Below are positions 21,688-30,877 of a DNA stretch of 64,000 nucleotides, one piece after another. This stretch comes from a virus. The notes under the pieces are model-generated. The model was given only the letters and a program-made list of their open reading frames with translations, was not told the DNA's origin and made no database searches. The DNA lies in the IMG/VR virus record IMGVR_UViG_3300046804_004994, positions 1-64,000 of that record. One strand, 5' to 3'. How positions within the stretch are numbered: the stretch's first letter is position 1; each line of letters begins with the position of its first letter. The position numbers were made by a program, and so were the translations under genes.

Positions 21688-22609
21688 TAGCTTGTTGCAA
21701 ATTAATTATACAAGCAAAGCAATTTATCTCTTGGTCGATACAAAAACTGCATCGATACATATGTTCTGTTAAAGTTAATATCAATATTTGTTTGTTATTG
21801 ATATTAGAACTGTAAATGCACTCGAGCAAACACTTCATTAAGTTGTGGTAATCTCCGCTAAATACCGTTTCATTTTCAATTACAAATTTGCGACAATTAT
21901 TAATTGATTCACTTTTAATCTTATTGAATAGCTGTATTACAAATTCTTCAATTTGAGAAGACGCACCAATGCGTAACTCGTTATTAATGCAATATTTTTG
22001 CATTTCATTAATAACCTTTCTCAAGTCAGGAAAATGCGTCTTTATTAGATTTAGAAACAACTCCTTTTGATCTTTATGTAAGAAGACATTTTCTGCTTTT
22101 AATATATCGAAACATCTCCGAACCACGTCTTTCAAATCATAGTTAAACGATAATGATTGGCATCTACTTTGTAGTGCAGGTATGATTTTATACTTATAAT
22201 TTGCAGTTAATATAAAACGTGTGACGTTACTATACTCCTCCATGGTATTCCGGAGAGCTCTTTGAGAGTCCCCAGTTAGACCGTCACCTTCATCTAAGAT
22301 AACAACTTTAATTGAACCTGTAAATGAAGCTGTCTGTGCAAATCCAATAACTTTATTGCGAATAGTATCTATCCCATTTTCATCAGATGCATTAATATAA
22401 ATGTAATCACATTTTAATATGTCATTGACAATAATTTTAGAAATACTTGTTTTTCCAATACCTGCGGGCCCAGTTAATAATAGATTAGGTATAGACTGCT
22501 CATCTTTAAACTTGTTGAGTAAGTTTAAAGTAGATGGCGATGCAACTAAATCGTTAATTGTCTTTGGACGATACTTTTCTGTCCAAAGCTGTTTGATATT
22601 TTCAATCAT
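21668..22609 (-). CDS. 44: Sliding clamp loader ATPase, T4 gp44-like
   Basis: The 313-residue AAA+ protein starts with the loader signature WTEKYRPKTINDLV. It has Walker A GPAGIGKT (residues 47-54), Walker B ILDEGDGL with Asp106 and Glu107, and the SRC arginine-finger motif (148-150) that senses ATP across subunits. The C-terminal third is the helical collar. It loads the gp45 clamp (56772-57503) onto primed DNA with the small subunit gp62, which I do not see in the window. The ATG overlaps the stop of dut, so the two are co-translated. Confidence 0.95.
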   Translation of the reverse strand: MIENIKQLWTEKYRPKTINDLVASPSTLNLLNKFKDEQSIPNLLLTGPAGIGKTSISKIIVNDILKCDYIYINASDENGIDTIRNKVIGFAQTASFTGSIKVVILDEGDGLTGDSQRALRNTMEEYSNVTRFILTANYKYKIIPALQSRCQSLSFNYDLKDVVRRCFDILKAENVFLHKDQKELFLNLIKTHFPDLRKVINEMQKYCINNELRIGASSQIEEFVIQLFNKIKSESINNCRKFVIENETVFSGDYHNLMKCLLECIYSSNINNKQILILTLTEHMYRCSFCIDQEINCFACIINLQQAINSSCS

Positions 22610-23043
22610 TTACCTGTAGAACCTAAACCTTTTTCACCACGAGCAGTTTCTACTACATTATCAACAAAACTTACAGTTGATTTCCACACTTTTTCTACTT
22701 TCATTTGAGCTGGTCTATCACCAATTTCAAATGTATATGGATTGTCTCCAAAATTGTATACCTTAACATTAAGGCTACCACGGTATCCAGAATCTATTTC
22801 TCCCAAATGAGGGCATAAATCATGTTTGAACCCCAATCCTGAACGAGGTTTAAATACTAAACCATACCCTGGTGTGATATATGCTAATTTAAGCCCTACA
22901 TTAACAGTTGCTGATCCTCTAGCAGGTATAGTGGTTCGTTCTACAGCATATACATCCCAACAATTGTCACCATCATGTGCTTTTGTGGGCAATTGTGAAT
23001 TAATATCTAATTTAATTAGTTGAATTTCGATTGTTTCGTCCAT
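22606..23043 (-). CDS. dut: dUTP diphosphatase
   Basis: The 145-residue protein has all five motifs of trimeric dUTPases: motif 1 near DNCWDVYA, motif 2 PRSGL (66-70), motif 3 GEIDSGYRG (81-89) with the catalytic Asp84, motif 4 GDRPAQM (108-114) and the glycine-rich motif 5 RGEKGLGSTG (135-144), which closes over the substrate. It hydrolyses dUTP to dUMP, keeping uracil out of phage DNA and feeding dTMP synthesis. It lies directly upstream of, and overlaps, the clamp-loader gene in what looks like an early transcript inside a late region. Confidence 0.95.
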   Translation of the reverse strand: MDETIEIQLIKLDINSQLPTKAHDGDNCWDVYAVERTTIPARGSATVNVGLKLAYITPGYGLVFKPRSGLGFKHDLCPHLGEIDSGYRGSLNVKVYNFGDNPYTFEIGDRPAQMKVEKVWKSTVSFVDNVVETARGEKGLGSTGK

Positions 23044-23103
23044 GATTTATATTTTAAATGAAGCATTCAAGAAATCAAATATGTTTATTTTTATTTTTTT
23101 TGT

Positions 23104-23111
23104 AATAAATA
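23104..23111 (+). promoter_or_regulatory. Late promoter-like AATAAATA (gp16-like gene)
   Basis: Six bases before the ATG. A T-run (23089-23100) lies just upstream. Confidence 0.65.
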
Positions 23112-23117
23112 CATTAT

Positions 23118-23588
23118 ATGGATGAAGATATTAATGACGCTGTAGGTGACATTTTAGATCAATTGAAATCTACACCTAAAATCGTTAAACAATTAGAACA
23201 TATGGAGTTAAGTAAAGAAAATATTGAAGAGTTTATTTTAAAGTATACTAGTGAATTAGTGCGTACTAGCTCCGAAGCAGTAAACAATGTTAGTGATTAC
23301 GTAGCTTCTGCTCCAAATGCAGATGATGTGTCGGCACTGGCAGAACTAATCAAATCAAGTGCAACTGCAATTGATACACTTAACAAAATTTTAATCAATG
23401 ATAAGCGACATAAAACCATGATTCATATTAAACAAATGGATGTGGAAAGTAGAAAGAAAGAGATTGATACTGTAGTAGGTGCCAAGCTTCTTATGTCTCG
23501 AGAAGAACTTATGAAACAATTTTTGCTTGAACTAAAACCAGTTGAAGGTGAAATTATTGAAGAAGAGCCAAAAATGCTTGAACAATAA
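23118..23588 (+). CDS. Probable terminase small subunit (gp16-like)
   Basis: This is a 156-residue, mostly helical acidic protein. The central segment (ASAPNADDVSALAELIKS, then a long helix with LNKILINDKR) resembles the core of T4 gp16, in which a NADS-like turn is followed by two long helices that form the oligomeric ring. The length is close to the 164 residues of T4 gp16. gp16 recognises DNA and stimulates the gp17 motor. It is on the opposite strand and about 19 kb from the gp17 genes. An AATAAATA element lies 6 bases upstream. Its stop codon abuts that of the convergent gene (TAATTA). Confidence 0.5.
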   Translation: MDEDINDAVGDILDQLKSTPKIVKQLEHMELSKENIEEFILKYTSELVRTSSEAVNNVSDYVASAPNADDVSALAELIKSSATAIDTLNKILINDKRHKTMIHIKQMDVESRKKEIDTVVGAKLLMSREELMKQFLLELKPVEGEIIEEEPKMLEQ

Positions 23589-25253
23589 TTATGGTGCTGG
23601 GACTCGTCGCCAAAAAATTGTATCGTCTGTTTTAGATCCTAATTTCTTTTCAAGACCTGGGGACAAATCAATACTTCTACCTGTTCGAATGTGTGGACCC
23701 CAATCAACAAAACCTGTACCCGGTTTACCGCTCACGCTTGGTGGTGGAACTAATACTGTTGCACCATTTTGTGGATTATAAAATTCAAAATAGCTATTTC
23801 TAAGTTCATGTAAAGATGTCTTAGAATAATCAGCTCTATATGCAAAATAATCATCAGCAACATTTAAATCTCTATTTGTTAATCCGGTTGAACTTGTAAT
23901 AGACAAATCTCCTTGGTTCATCGGGTCACTAATACCACCAAAATTACTTTCTTTGCCACTTGCATACAATTCACCATTTGGACCATATGTTGCTTGAGTT
24001 AAGGGTTCTACACCATTACCTTCAAATACACTAGCACTCGTTGGATTATATTGTCCTTGCGTTGTTATACCGTTAACTGTTTCATTTGCAGGTGCTTGTG
24101 ACGCAGGCTGTGTATTTTGTTCTGGTGGAACTTTATCATCAATTGATGTAGCTTGTGGTGAGCTACTATTAGCTGATCGGCTATTCATATTAGACTGGCC
24201 AATATCATCATACTTTTTTGCTTGTGGTAGTATACTAGAATTAGACAAATCACTTACCGATTGAGGTATGCGATACGGTACAATTTCTTTTCCAAATGCA
24301 TCATGTGGTATTGAATATCCATTAACATTTATGTTAAATACTACCCGGCGAGCTTTTCCAAAATTCATATCTGGATCTTGATAATTAAACCGTTTGTAAT
24401 AATCAGCAATTCTAAAACAGTCCTTTAAATTGTTTGCAGCATTGTTCATTATATCTGAACTAGATCGTCCTACTGAAAAATATCTACTAATTGAATTTGT
24501 AAATGGATAAGATTCAGAAGTGCTTTCTAACGTTTGTGAACCACTTTGTAATAACGGTCTTTCTTTTTGAAGACGTTGTTGGTCAAAATTAGGTCCCAGA
24601 CCATTTCTAAATGCCGATTCTGCAGCTCCAAATGTCTTACATATTTCATTAATAACTAATGTAGATATTTTATTAAATGCATTTAGCGTGGTAAAAACAG
24701 GTGCTTGAAATAATTCAAACGCACTATCCCACAATGCGGTAGTATGTGATGTAGCAGCTTCACCTACATCTGCTAATTTACCTACATGATCACTAAGAGG
24801 TTCAAAATAATTGCAAGGCGCTGCACACTCACGCATTGCTTCTGCTAATTTATTTAGAAAACCATCATCTTCATTAATAGGAACATTTTGTTGTGATGGT
24901 TTACTAGTTGGTTTAGAAATATTATTTGCTTTGTAAAATGCTGCTTTTAATTCAATCCGTGCAGCACTACTTATCGGTAAAGGTAATGTGTTATTTACTT
25001 TATCTACAAAATATAAAATTGTAGGAACATCTAATGTACGCGCTATGAGCGTAAACTCTTTAACAAATTCTCGCAAAGACTGCAACGGTTCAGGGGATGT
25101 TTGTATTTTTTTGAATTTATATAATAAATCAAACTCAGTTTCAAACTCTTTAACAAGTTCACATATATTTGTATCTTGTTTGAGCGCACTCAAACTAGGA
25201 AGTATAGCATATGTTTCTAATATTTCAGGTATAAGTGTTTTGCCTAAGAGCAT
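23589..25253 (-). CDS. Baseplate hub/tail structural protein, unknown family
   Basis: The 554-residue protein has a helical N-terminal half (about 1-270), a low-complexity Ser/Asn/Gln/Pro middle (about 340-430) and a C-terminal segment with VLVPPPSVSGKPGTG followed by a short beta region. No lysozyme or peptidase motif is apparent. It follows the hub-like 502-residue gene by 9 bases and carries its own CATAAATA element 6 bases before the ATG. By position it could be the spike or tail-lysozyme equivalent (T4 gp5), but I see no sequence support for that. Confidence 0.5.
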   Translation of the reverse strand: MLLGKTLIPEILETYAILPSLSALKQDTNICELVKEFETEFDLLYKFKKIQTSPEPLQSLREFVKEFTLIARTLDVPTILYFVDKVNNTLPLPISSAARIELKAAFYKANNISKPTSKPSQQNVPINEDDGFLNKLAEAMRECAAPCNYFEPLSDHVGKLADVGEAATSHTTALWDSAFELFQAPVFTTLNAFNKISTLVINEICKTFGAAESAFRNGLGPNFDQQRLQKERPLLQSGSQTLESTSESYPFTNSISRYFSVGRSSSDIMNNAANNLKDCFRIADYYKRFNYQDPDMNFGKARRVVFNINVNGYSIPHDAFGKEIVPYRIPQSVSDLSNSSILPQAKKYDDIGQSNMNSRSANSSSPQATSIDDKVPPEQNTQPASQAPANETVNGITTQGQYNPTSASVFEGNGVEPLTQATYGPNGELYASGKESNFGGISDPMNQGDLSITSSTGLTNRDLNVADDYFAYRADYSKTSLHELRNSYFEFYNPQNGATVLVPPPSVSGKPGTGFVDWGPHIRTGRSIDLSPGLEKKLGSKTDDTIFWRRVPAP

Positions 25254-25259
25254 ATCAAA

Positions 25260-25267
25260 TATTTATG
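25260..25267 (-). promoter_or_regulatory. Late promoter-like CATAAATA
   Basis: Six bases before the ATG of the 554-residue gene; its TAA is the stop codon of the hub-like gene. Confidence 0.6.
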
Positions 25268-26771
25268 CAGTTGGTTGAATAAGTGTATATGGTTTAATTG
25301 TTTCCACTATATTCATATATGAGTCTTGTGTAAAAACGTGCTGAACAGAGGTTATAAAATGCCTACCAAGTGTATTATAATCCCATAAAGTGTTTAATTC
25401 GTCTTCAGTATTAGATACATCAATAAACACCCCAGCTTTTCTTATTGTGTGACCTTTTAACTTAAATACATGCACTTTGTCCATAAACAATAATGCATTA
25501 AATTTTTGCATAGTTGTAAATGCATTACCGAGGTCACACGCTTCTGGGTGAGAGTAACTATCAATTGTATTGTGTTTTACTCTACTATTATTAAGTTTTA
25601 CAATTGGGTATACGCTTCTGCCCATTAGAGAATTAAACGGGTCAACATATAATGTTCGATATTGTTGCAATATTTGAGTCACATCTCCGCTTTTTAAGCT
25701 CATTACCATGCCTTTATTTGGTTTAATATTTGTATTTGTTATTACATTGTTGTGAAAATCTATTGTAAAGTTTGCATCAGGATTATCTGCATAATATTGA
25801 CTTACAGTTGACACTTCACCAAATGGAAGTCCTTTAGGTGTCCATTTTAATGTACCGAGACTACAACCTCCATTTGGTGCAGATTCATCTGCGACCAATT
25901 TTTGAAATCTAATTGTTTCTATAACATTTTGATCATGTGTTTTAAAAATCTCTGCCAATGATTTCAATGACATTTTTTTAAAATACCTATCATGATTTAA
26001 TAAACAATAATCTTTATACTGTGCACTAAAATGATTTTGATATAACATGTTTAATACATCATTGTATGTTAATTCACCGGTGCTGTTCACAAACATATTT
26101 TCTGCACCTTCATCAAATGATGTTTCGTCTATTTTTGAGTTTTCCACACCTGTTTTCTCCCCAGTATCATATACCAACTTAAAAAGTTCTTTAATGAGTA
26201 TACCTGTTTTAACTGATCTTTCAGCATTTGTCCCATTCAATAAAGCTCCTCTTGATGGTGATGTTGGTGATGTCGGTGTTGCTGGTGTTGCTGGTGTTGC
26301 TTGAGCGCCTTGTTGTTGAGCAGCTACAGTTGCTGATTGTAGTTTAGAATTATGCTCACTCAACAAATATTGAGCTGCTTCAACCATTTTTAATTGTTTA
26401 CATGTAGAGTTTTGAAATCTTACATCAGTGCAATTTGTAACGATAAATAAAAATGATAGTGCAAAATGTTCTCGATATTGTTCATTATCAAAATCTGCAT
26501 CATTTTCAGATATTCGTGGCATTAAATCTATGAATATTACATCTCTACCATTGCCTAAAAATGTATAATTGATATCAGTTCTTTCTAAAATATTTAAATT
26601 ATCCGACAACAACAATACTGCTTCATGAAAAGGGTTGAAAATATTATCAGTAATTATCAAGCTTCGAACTGCGTTTTTATTCAGTGATATTACCTGATTA
26701 TTATCATTTAATAACGTTAATTCGAACTTATAATCAAGTTCGCCTATACGTGTAATTGAAGTGTTTTCCAT
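25263..26771 (-). CDS. Probable baseplate hub protein (gp27-like)
   Basis: The 502-residue protein starts with a beta-rich domain (TRIGELDYKFELTLLND, then SLIITDNIFNPFHEAVLLLS) that resembles the first tube-like domain of T4 gp27 and related hub proteins. It is longer than T4 gp27 (391 residues). Part of the extra length is a Pro/Thr/Ser linker near residues 157-173 encoded by short repeats. Hub trimers sit between tail tube and spike. It follows the gp53-like gene in the baseplate run. The assignment rests on position and general pattern, not on a decisive motif. Confidence 0.45.
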   Translation of the reverse strand: MENTSITRIGELDYKFELTLLNDNNQVISLNKNAVRSLIITDNIFNPFHEAVLLLSDNLNILERTDINYTFLGNGRDVIFIDLMPRISENDADFDNEQYREHFALSFLFIVTNCTDVRFQNSTCKQLKMVEAAQYLLSEHNSKLQSATVAAQQQGAQATPATPATPTSPTSPSRGALLNGTNAERSVKTGILIKELFKLVYDTGEKTGVENSKIDETSFDEGAENMFVNSTGELTYNDVLNMLYQNHFSAQYKDYCLLNHDRYFKKMSLKSLAEIFKTHDQNVIETIRFQKLVADESAPNGGCSLGTLKWTPKGLPFGEVSTVSQYYADNPDANFTIDFHNNVITNTNIKPNKGMVMSLKSGDVTQILQQYRTLYVDPFNSLMGRSVYPIVKLNNSRVKHNTIDSYSHPEACDLGNAFTTMQKFNALLFMDKVHVFKLKGHTIRKAGVFIDVSNTEDELNTLWDYNTLGRHFITSVQHVFTQDSYMNIVETIKPYTLIQPTA

Positions 26772-26772
26772 A

Positions 26773-27165
26773 TTATACTTGGTTTCTTATATCATTTAAG
26801 ATAATTCCAACAAATTCTGGTTTAATAACTTTTAAAATATCTCCAGGCTTAGGTATTTGAGTAGGATTAATAATTTTATTTGTGAGTGCAATGAGCCACC
26901 ACAAATACTGCGTACCGTATATGCGGTAACTTATTGTGGTCCAGGGATATTGCTTGCTTATTCTGTAATATTCAAAAACATCTTCGCTTACATCTGAAGG
27001 AATACTTATCTTTGTTAAAATATTGTAGAAATAATAGATATTATTCGGGGATGAATCTGTATTTGATATAGGTTTAATAGCTTCAAATACATGGAAAATA
27101 TTCTCATATCTTTCTTGTGATAATTTTGGTAAATCTTTGATATCATTTTGTTTATTAATTTTCAT
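26773..27165 (-). CDS. 53: Baseplate wedge subunit, T4 gp53-like
   Basis: The 130-residue protein contains the gp53/LysM-like core EYYRISKQYPWTTISYRIYG, then TQYLWWLIALTN and PGDILKVI. In this family the aromatic cluster and the final Pro-Gly-x-x-Leu are diagnostic. T4 gp53 (196 residues) completes the wedge and allows wedges to join around the hub. It overlaps the upstream gene (ATGA) and is followed after 1 base by the hub-like gene. Confidence 0.8.
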   Translation of the reverse strand: MKINKQNDIKDLPKLSQERYENIFHVFEAIKPISNTDSSPNNIYYFYNILTKISIPSDVSEDVFEYYRISKQYPWTTISYRIYGTQYLWWLIALTNKIINPTQIPKPGDILKVIKPEFVGIILNDIRNQV

Positions 27166-28133
27166 TTGTCTTTAACAAAAACCATTATGTTTCCTTTTTT
27201 CTCTGTTGCAGCTACGTTTTTATCCGCGCGCATATAGTTATTAGCTTCTCTAGTTAGCGGCTGTAGTGTAATATTTATCATGAATGCATCAGGAACCAAA
27301 TCGCCACCCATTAAACGTTTAGTGCCTATATGTTCTACACTCATATTTCTTACAAACACCCATGGATATACGGCTACGCCAGGTTGAACCACTTTATAGA
27401 TTGCAGGTGGTTCAGAAAGTATTTTATCTTTTCTTGAAGGTTTATTCATTATCACAAATCTACGAATAAATTCAAGATTTTTTGAATATGCTCCTTCAGT
27501 TAATGTGTTTAAAAGCGGAAACGACACAGAAATCTCTTTAGGATCTGATAAAAAATTATAAAAACGAGGCCTTTCAATATAAACACCTGGTTGTGCTAAC
27601 GCTGGTATATTTTCAAATGCTGAAGATACTGTTTCTATCCCTTTGACAATTTCCGCGCTCCATGAACTATTACCTTGATATGATTCTGAAAATTGATTTT
27701 CCGCGTTATAAAATTCTTTTGAAAAGTATGGAAATCTATACGTAATATTTGTAGGCGTTACTTGATATAGTTCTGTATATGGTTCTAATGGATCTGTAGA
27801 GCCTGCAGATCCTTGTTTAGAGCCTGCAGATCCTTGTTGTTGGCCGGTAATAGTATCAGCTAATTTGCCTAATATTTTCCTTATAGCATCTTTATTTGCT
27901 TGCAATAAATCCGATTTTGAATTCCAAATCGATTTTAAATATGCTTCGACACTACTACTTTTAATTCTACTTTCTATTAATTCAATATATGGAATTTGTT
28001 CATTACTTTGATTAAACGCTTTCTTATTTTCAGAAAATGTCCAATCATAGTCTTCAACGATATTAAATGCTCCTTGATTAGTTGGAGTGTCTATCGGTTT
28101 TGCGGATTTGTTAGAAGGAGGAGATGTTGCCAT
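27162..28133 (-). CDS. Baseplate-tube junction protein (gp48/gp54-like candidate)
   Basis: The 323-residue protein has a disordered N-terminus and a repeat linker (QQGSAGSK, QGSAGST). A beta-rich core follows, with TYRFPYFSKEFYNAENQFSE, GVYIERPRFYNFL and VSFPLLNTLTEGAY. The Arg-Phe-Pro-Tyr-Phe motif and the later tube-like strands resemble proteins that cap the hub and start tail-tube growth. Its position between tape measure and gp53 fits. I cannot separate gp48 from gp54 equivalents, and a different baseplate role is possible. Confidence 0.45.
   Translation of the reverse strand: MATSPPSNKSAKPIDTPTNQGAFNIVEDYDWTFSENKKAFNQSNEQIPYIELIESRIKSSSVEAYLKSIWNSKSDLLQANKDAIRKILGKLADTITGQQQGSAGSKQGSAGSTDPLEPYTELYQVTPTNITYRFPYFSKEFYNAENQFSESYQGNSSWSAEIVKGIETVSSAFENIPALAQPGVYIERPRFYNFLSDPKEISVSFPLLNTLTEGAYSKNLEFIRRFVIMNKPSRKDKILSEPPAIYKVVQPGVAVYPWVFVRNMSVEHIGTKRLMGGDLVPDAFMINITLQPLTREANNYMRADKNVAATEKKGNIMVFVKDK
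27797..27838. repeat. Two exact 21-bp direct repeats (coding)
   Basis: The sequence tagagcctgcagatccttgt (plus one t) occurs twice in tandem. It encodes two copies of a Gln-Gly-Ser-Ala-Gly-Ser linker in the baseplate-tube junction protein. Identity at the DNA level suggests a recent in-frame duplication. Confidence 0.9.
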
Positions 28134-28134
28134 A

Positions 28135-30114
28135 TTATGCTATTACCCCGTTAAATGGTGATCTGACGTTAGCGCCTATTAAATTTAAAGCGTCGAGATA
28201 TCGTTTTTTTGTTAAAGAATTTCCACTGTCATATGCGTTTTCGTATTTGCTTGCATCAAACGATGATGAATTGTCATTTACATTTATTTGTCGAGGCAAA
28301 TATTGTAAATATTCAGCAATTTTATCTAATTTTATACCATTTGATTGAAGTTGTGTAAGTTGATTACCCATAATCGCTAATTGCACTTTTGCAATTTCAG
28401 CAACTTTTACAAGTGTAGGGCTTTCAATTGTAATATTTGGTTGTGATACTTGCGCCGTACCGGGTTTTGCTGAAGATGTTTGATCAGACTGTTTGTCACC
28501 TTTAACAAACTTTTTAGCGGCTTCCCACGCAGCACCTAACTTCTTTGGAATCTCAGAAATATAATCTTTGAACCATCCTATAACCTTTCCAACAATCTTG
28601 CTAATCTCTTTAAATGCGTTACTAATACTATCAATAACACTGTTGGCAATTGGTGATATTTCATTCATTATTTCATTAAATTTATCACCTTTGAAAAAGT
28701 TTAAAATTATATTACCTATATTTTTGAAGATATTTGCTACGGTATCTATAACAGTCTTAAAAGCACCTTTAATGTTACTCCATATACCGGCCCAATTTAT
28801 CTCTTCAATAAATTTCCATATACCGTCAAACACATCTGTAACGTCACCCCATAGACCAGCCCAATCTATCTCTTTAATAAACTCCCATATACCTTTAAAC
28901 ATATCTTTAACACCGCCCCATAGACCACTCCATAGACCGGCCCAATCTATCTCTTCAATAAATTTCCATATACCGTCAAACACATCTGTAACGTCGCCCC
29001 ATAGACCAGCCCAATCTATCTCTTTAATAAACTCCCATATACCTTTAAACACATCTTTAACACTATTCCATACACTAGACCAATCGATTTTTTTGATAAA
29101 GTCAATAACATAGTTGAATCCATCTTTAATACTTGACAATATTCCTTTTGCCGCATCACCTAATTTTTTACCAATATCTTTTAAAATATCCATTTTTTTA
29201 GCAGATGCTGTTGCATTTGACCCACCAGCTTTATAATCTAAATACGCATTTAATAAATCTAAGCCTAATGATAATGTAAATCCTAATCCTGGTACCGCTA
29301 GGTCTAATAACCCTGCTAATGCTGATAACACTTCTATTGTACCACCGACTGTATCACCATTTTTAAACCGTTGGATAGCAAAACCAATACCAATAATGCT
29401 GCCAATAATAGGTATTCTTTTGGCTAATCTCTTTACTATTGAACCCAGCACTTTTAAAATTGGTTTTAAAGCTTCACTTTTTAAACCAGTTTTAACCAAC
29501 GATTTTATAATCCCTCCGTCAAATGCTCCAAACAATTTAAATAAAACGCTAGTAGCATTTTTAAGTATACTAGTTCCGCCTTTGAGTCCTATCTTACCAA
29601 TTACCTCTAAAGCACCTTTAAATTTGCCATTTGTACCGAATGCAGCTAAAGTAGATAATAATCCACCAATTGCAATTAACCCGTCAATTGAAAATAAATT
29701 TCCTAGTCCAGATCCAGATATTTTTTTTGAATCACTCTCTGATCGAGTAATAGCACCAGATTCTTTAGACTTATCCTTTGTTGTTGGTGGTTTACTGTCT
29801 ATTTGTTCTACTTTTTTTTGCTGGTCTATATATTGCTTTTCTATAATTGATGCAATCTTAGAAAGATTTTGCGGCAATTTAGTTACATCTGCAAATATTT
29901 TAAAAATTTCACGGTATCTTGATGTTTCTGGAGAAGTAAGTTTACTTTGTTTAGATCTATCTTCTCTTTCTTTGTTTTTTTCATCTTGAACATCACCGTA
30001 CTTATCACCACTGTAATCATCCAACATGATTCCTGTCTTCTCAGCAAGATCTTTAACAGCCTTGTTGAGAGCAGCCATAAAATTAATAACATTTGTTTGA
30101 ACAGCGTCAGCCAT
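28135..30114 (-). CDS. Tail tape measure / hub protein (gp29-type role)
   Basis: The 659-residue protein has a charged N-terminus (about 1-110), a hydrophobic Gly/Ala/Leu/Ile-rich middle with several potential membrane-seeking helices (about 130-300), then Trp-rich repeats (FKGIWEFIKEIDWAGLW and FDGIWKFIEEIDWAGLW) and an amphipathic C-terminus. This layout and its position between the gp26-like chaperone or hub genes and the baseplate genes fit a tape measure. At about 1.5 angstroms per residue it would set a tail near 100 nm, close to T4 (gp29, 590 residues); that is inference. An ACTAAATA element lies 7 bases upstream. Confidence 0.7.
   Translation of the reverse strand: MADAVQTNVINFMAALNKAVKDLAEKTGIMLDDYSGDKYGDVQDEKNKEREDRSKQSKLTSPETSRYREIFKIFADVTKLPQNLSKIASIIEKQYIDQQKKVEQIDSKPPTTKDKSKESGAITRSESDSKKISGSGLGNLFSIDGLIAIGGLLSTLAAFGTNGKFKGALEVIGKIGLKGGTSILKNATSVLFKLFGAFDGGIIKSLVKTGLKSEALKPILKVLGSIVKRLAKRIPIIGSIIGIGFAIQRFKNGDTVGGTIEVLSALAGLLDLAVPGLGFTLSLGLDLLNAYLDYKAGGSNATASAKKMDILKDIGKKLGDAAKGILSSIKDGFNYVIDFIKKIDWSSVWNSVKDVFKGIWEFIKEIDWAGLWGDVTDVFDGIWKFIEEIDWAGLWSGLWGGVKDMFKGIWEFIKEIDWAGLWGDVTDVFDGIWKFIEEINWAGIWSNIKGAFKTVIDTVANIFKNIGNIILNFFKGDKFNEIMNEISPIANSVIDSISNAFKEISKIVGKVIGWFKDYISEIPKKLGAAWEAAKKFVKGDKQSDQTSSAKPGTAQVSQPNITIESPTLVKVAEIAKVQLAIMGNQLTQLQSNGIKLDKIAEYLQYLPRQINVNDNSSSFDASKYENAYDSGNSLTKKRYLDALNLIGANVRSPFNGVIA
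28801..29063. repeat. Near-identical 113-bp repeats, 150-bp period, in the tape-measure gene
   Basis: Bases 28801-28913 and 28951-29063 are the same except for two substitutions (a/g at about 28846/28996 and t/c at about 28902/29052). The period of 150 bp is 50 codons, so duplication keeps the frame. Each copy encodes two alternating Trp-containing units (GIWKFIEEIDWAGLW and GIWEFIKEIDWAGLW types). Confidence 0.9.
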
Positions 30115-30121
30115 ATGTTAT

Positions 30122-30129
30122 TATTTAGT
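30122..30129 (-). promoter_or_regulatory. Late promoter-like ACTAAATA (tape measure)
   Basis: Seven bases before the ATG. Confidence 0.55.
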
Positions 30130-30135
30130 GGTAAA

Positions 30136-30864
30136 TTATTCTTTAGTAAAAAATTGCACGTCAATTGTTATTGGTTCGTCTTGCAATGTTAAGTATTTTT
30201 CTTCTAATTCACGAATTGATTGAATATAATTAAGAATCAACTGATTGAAATTTGCAGGTAACGATTCTACAACGGTAGCGCGTTGCTGTATTGACAATTC
30301 ATCAAAATTTACGGTTTCTTCTGTTTCGCCTTGATGAATACTTAACGTTTTAATAAATTTTACAATTTCGTAAATATATAAATTGCTAGCGATAACGTTG
30401 ATACCATCTTCTGTTGTCTTATGTGCAGATATTAACACGTTATTAATTGCTATATCTTCATCTATTGTAGGAATTTTAACTTCTGCGGAAATAATATCTT
30501 TATATGTTAATTTTTGTTGAAACGGTACATTTATTGTCAATGTTTTAGATAAAATTGGTGTAATATCTTTATCTTTATAGATATTTCCGAACGCTTGCAC
30601 ACGGCTTGCTACAATTAATGGTAACTTATCTATTACAAGTAATTGACAGTCTTTGCAATTATTCTTTAAAATATGGTTAATTGCGTTACTTACCAAGATT
30701 CCGGAAATATTTCCTTCTAACCCTGATTTAATAATTTCTTTTTGCTGTTTTACAGATAAAGGTAACATGCTTACACTTTTATTAGTAGAAGGTATTACAG
30801 CAGATACTGTATTTAAACTATTTACTTCTTGTATCTTAGTTAAAATTGAAGTGATATTAGACAT
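30136..30864 (-). CDS. Baseplate hub assembly protein, gp26/gp51-like
   Basis: The 242-residue protein shows the pattern of the T4 gp26-type baseplate family: an N-terminal segment with PSTNKSVSMLPLSVKQQKEI, then an Asn-Asn-Cys-Lys-Asp-Cys element, then long helical regions including EETVNFDELSIQQR. The family includes hub components and assembly factors in T4-like phages. It lies directly before the tape measure gene, as expected. A GCTAAATA element ends 5 bases before the ATG. The upstream gene (30873-31718) appears to be a diverged relative. Confidence 0.45.
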   Translation of the reverse strand: MSNITSILTKIQEVNSLNTVSAVIPSTNKSVSMLPLSVKQQKEIIKSGLEGNISGILVSNAINHILKNNCKDCQLLVIDKLPLIVASRVQAFGNIYKDKDITPILSKTLTINVPFQQKLTYKDIISAEVKIPTIDEDIAINNVLISAHKTTEDGINVIASNLYIYEIVKFIKTLSIHQGETEETVNFDELSIQQRATVVESLPANFNQLILNYIQSIRELEEKYLTLQDEPITIDVQFFTKE

Positions 30865-30869
30865 ATTTG

Positions 30870-30877
30870 TATTTAGC
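30870..30877 (-). promoter_or_regulatory. Late promoter-like GCTAAATA
   Basis: Five bases before the ATG of the 242-residue gp26-like gene; it overlaps the end of the upstream gene. Confidence 0.5.

Noticed and set aside
28568-29989. Long plus-strand frames opposite the tape-measure gene
   Set aside because: Antisense shadows of a repetitive, biased coding sequence.
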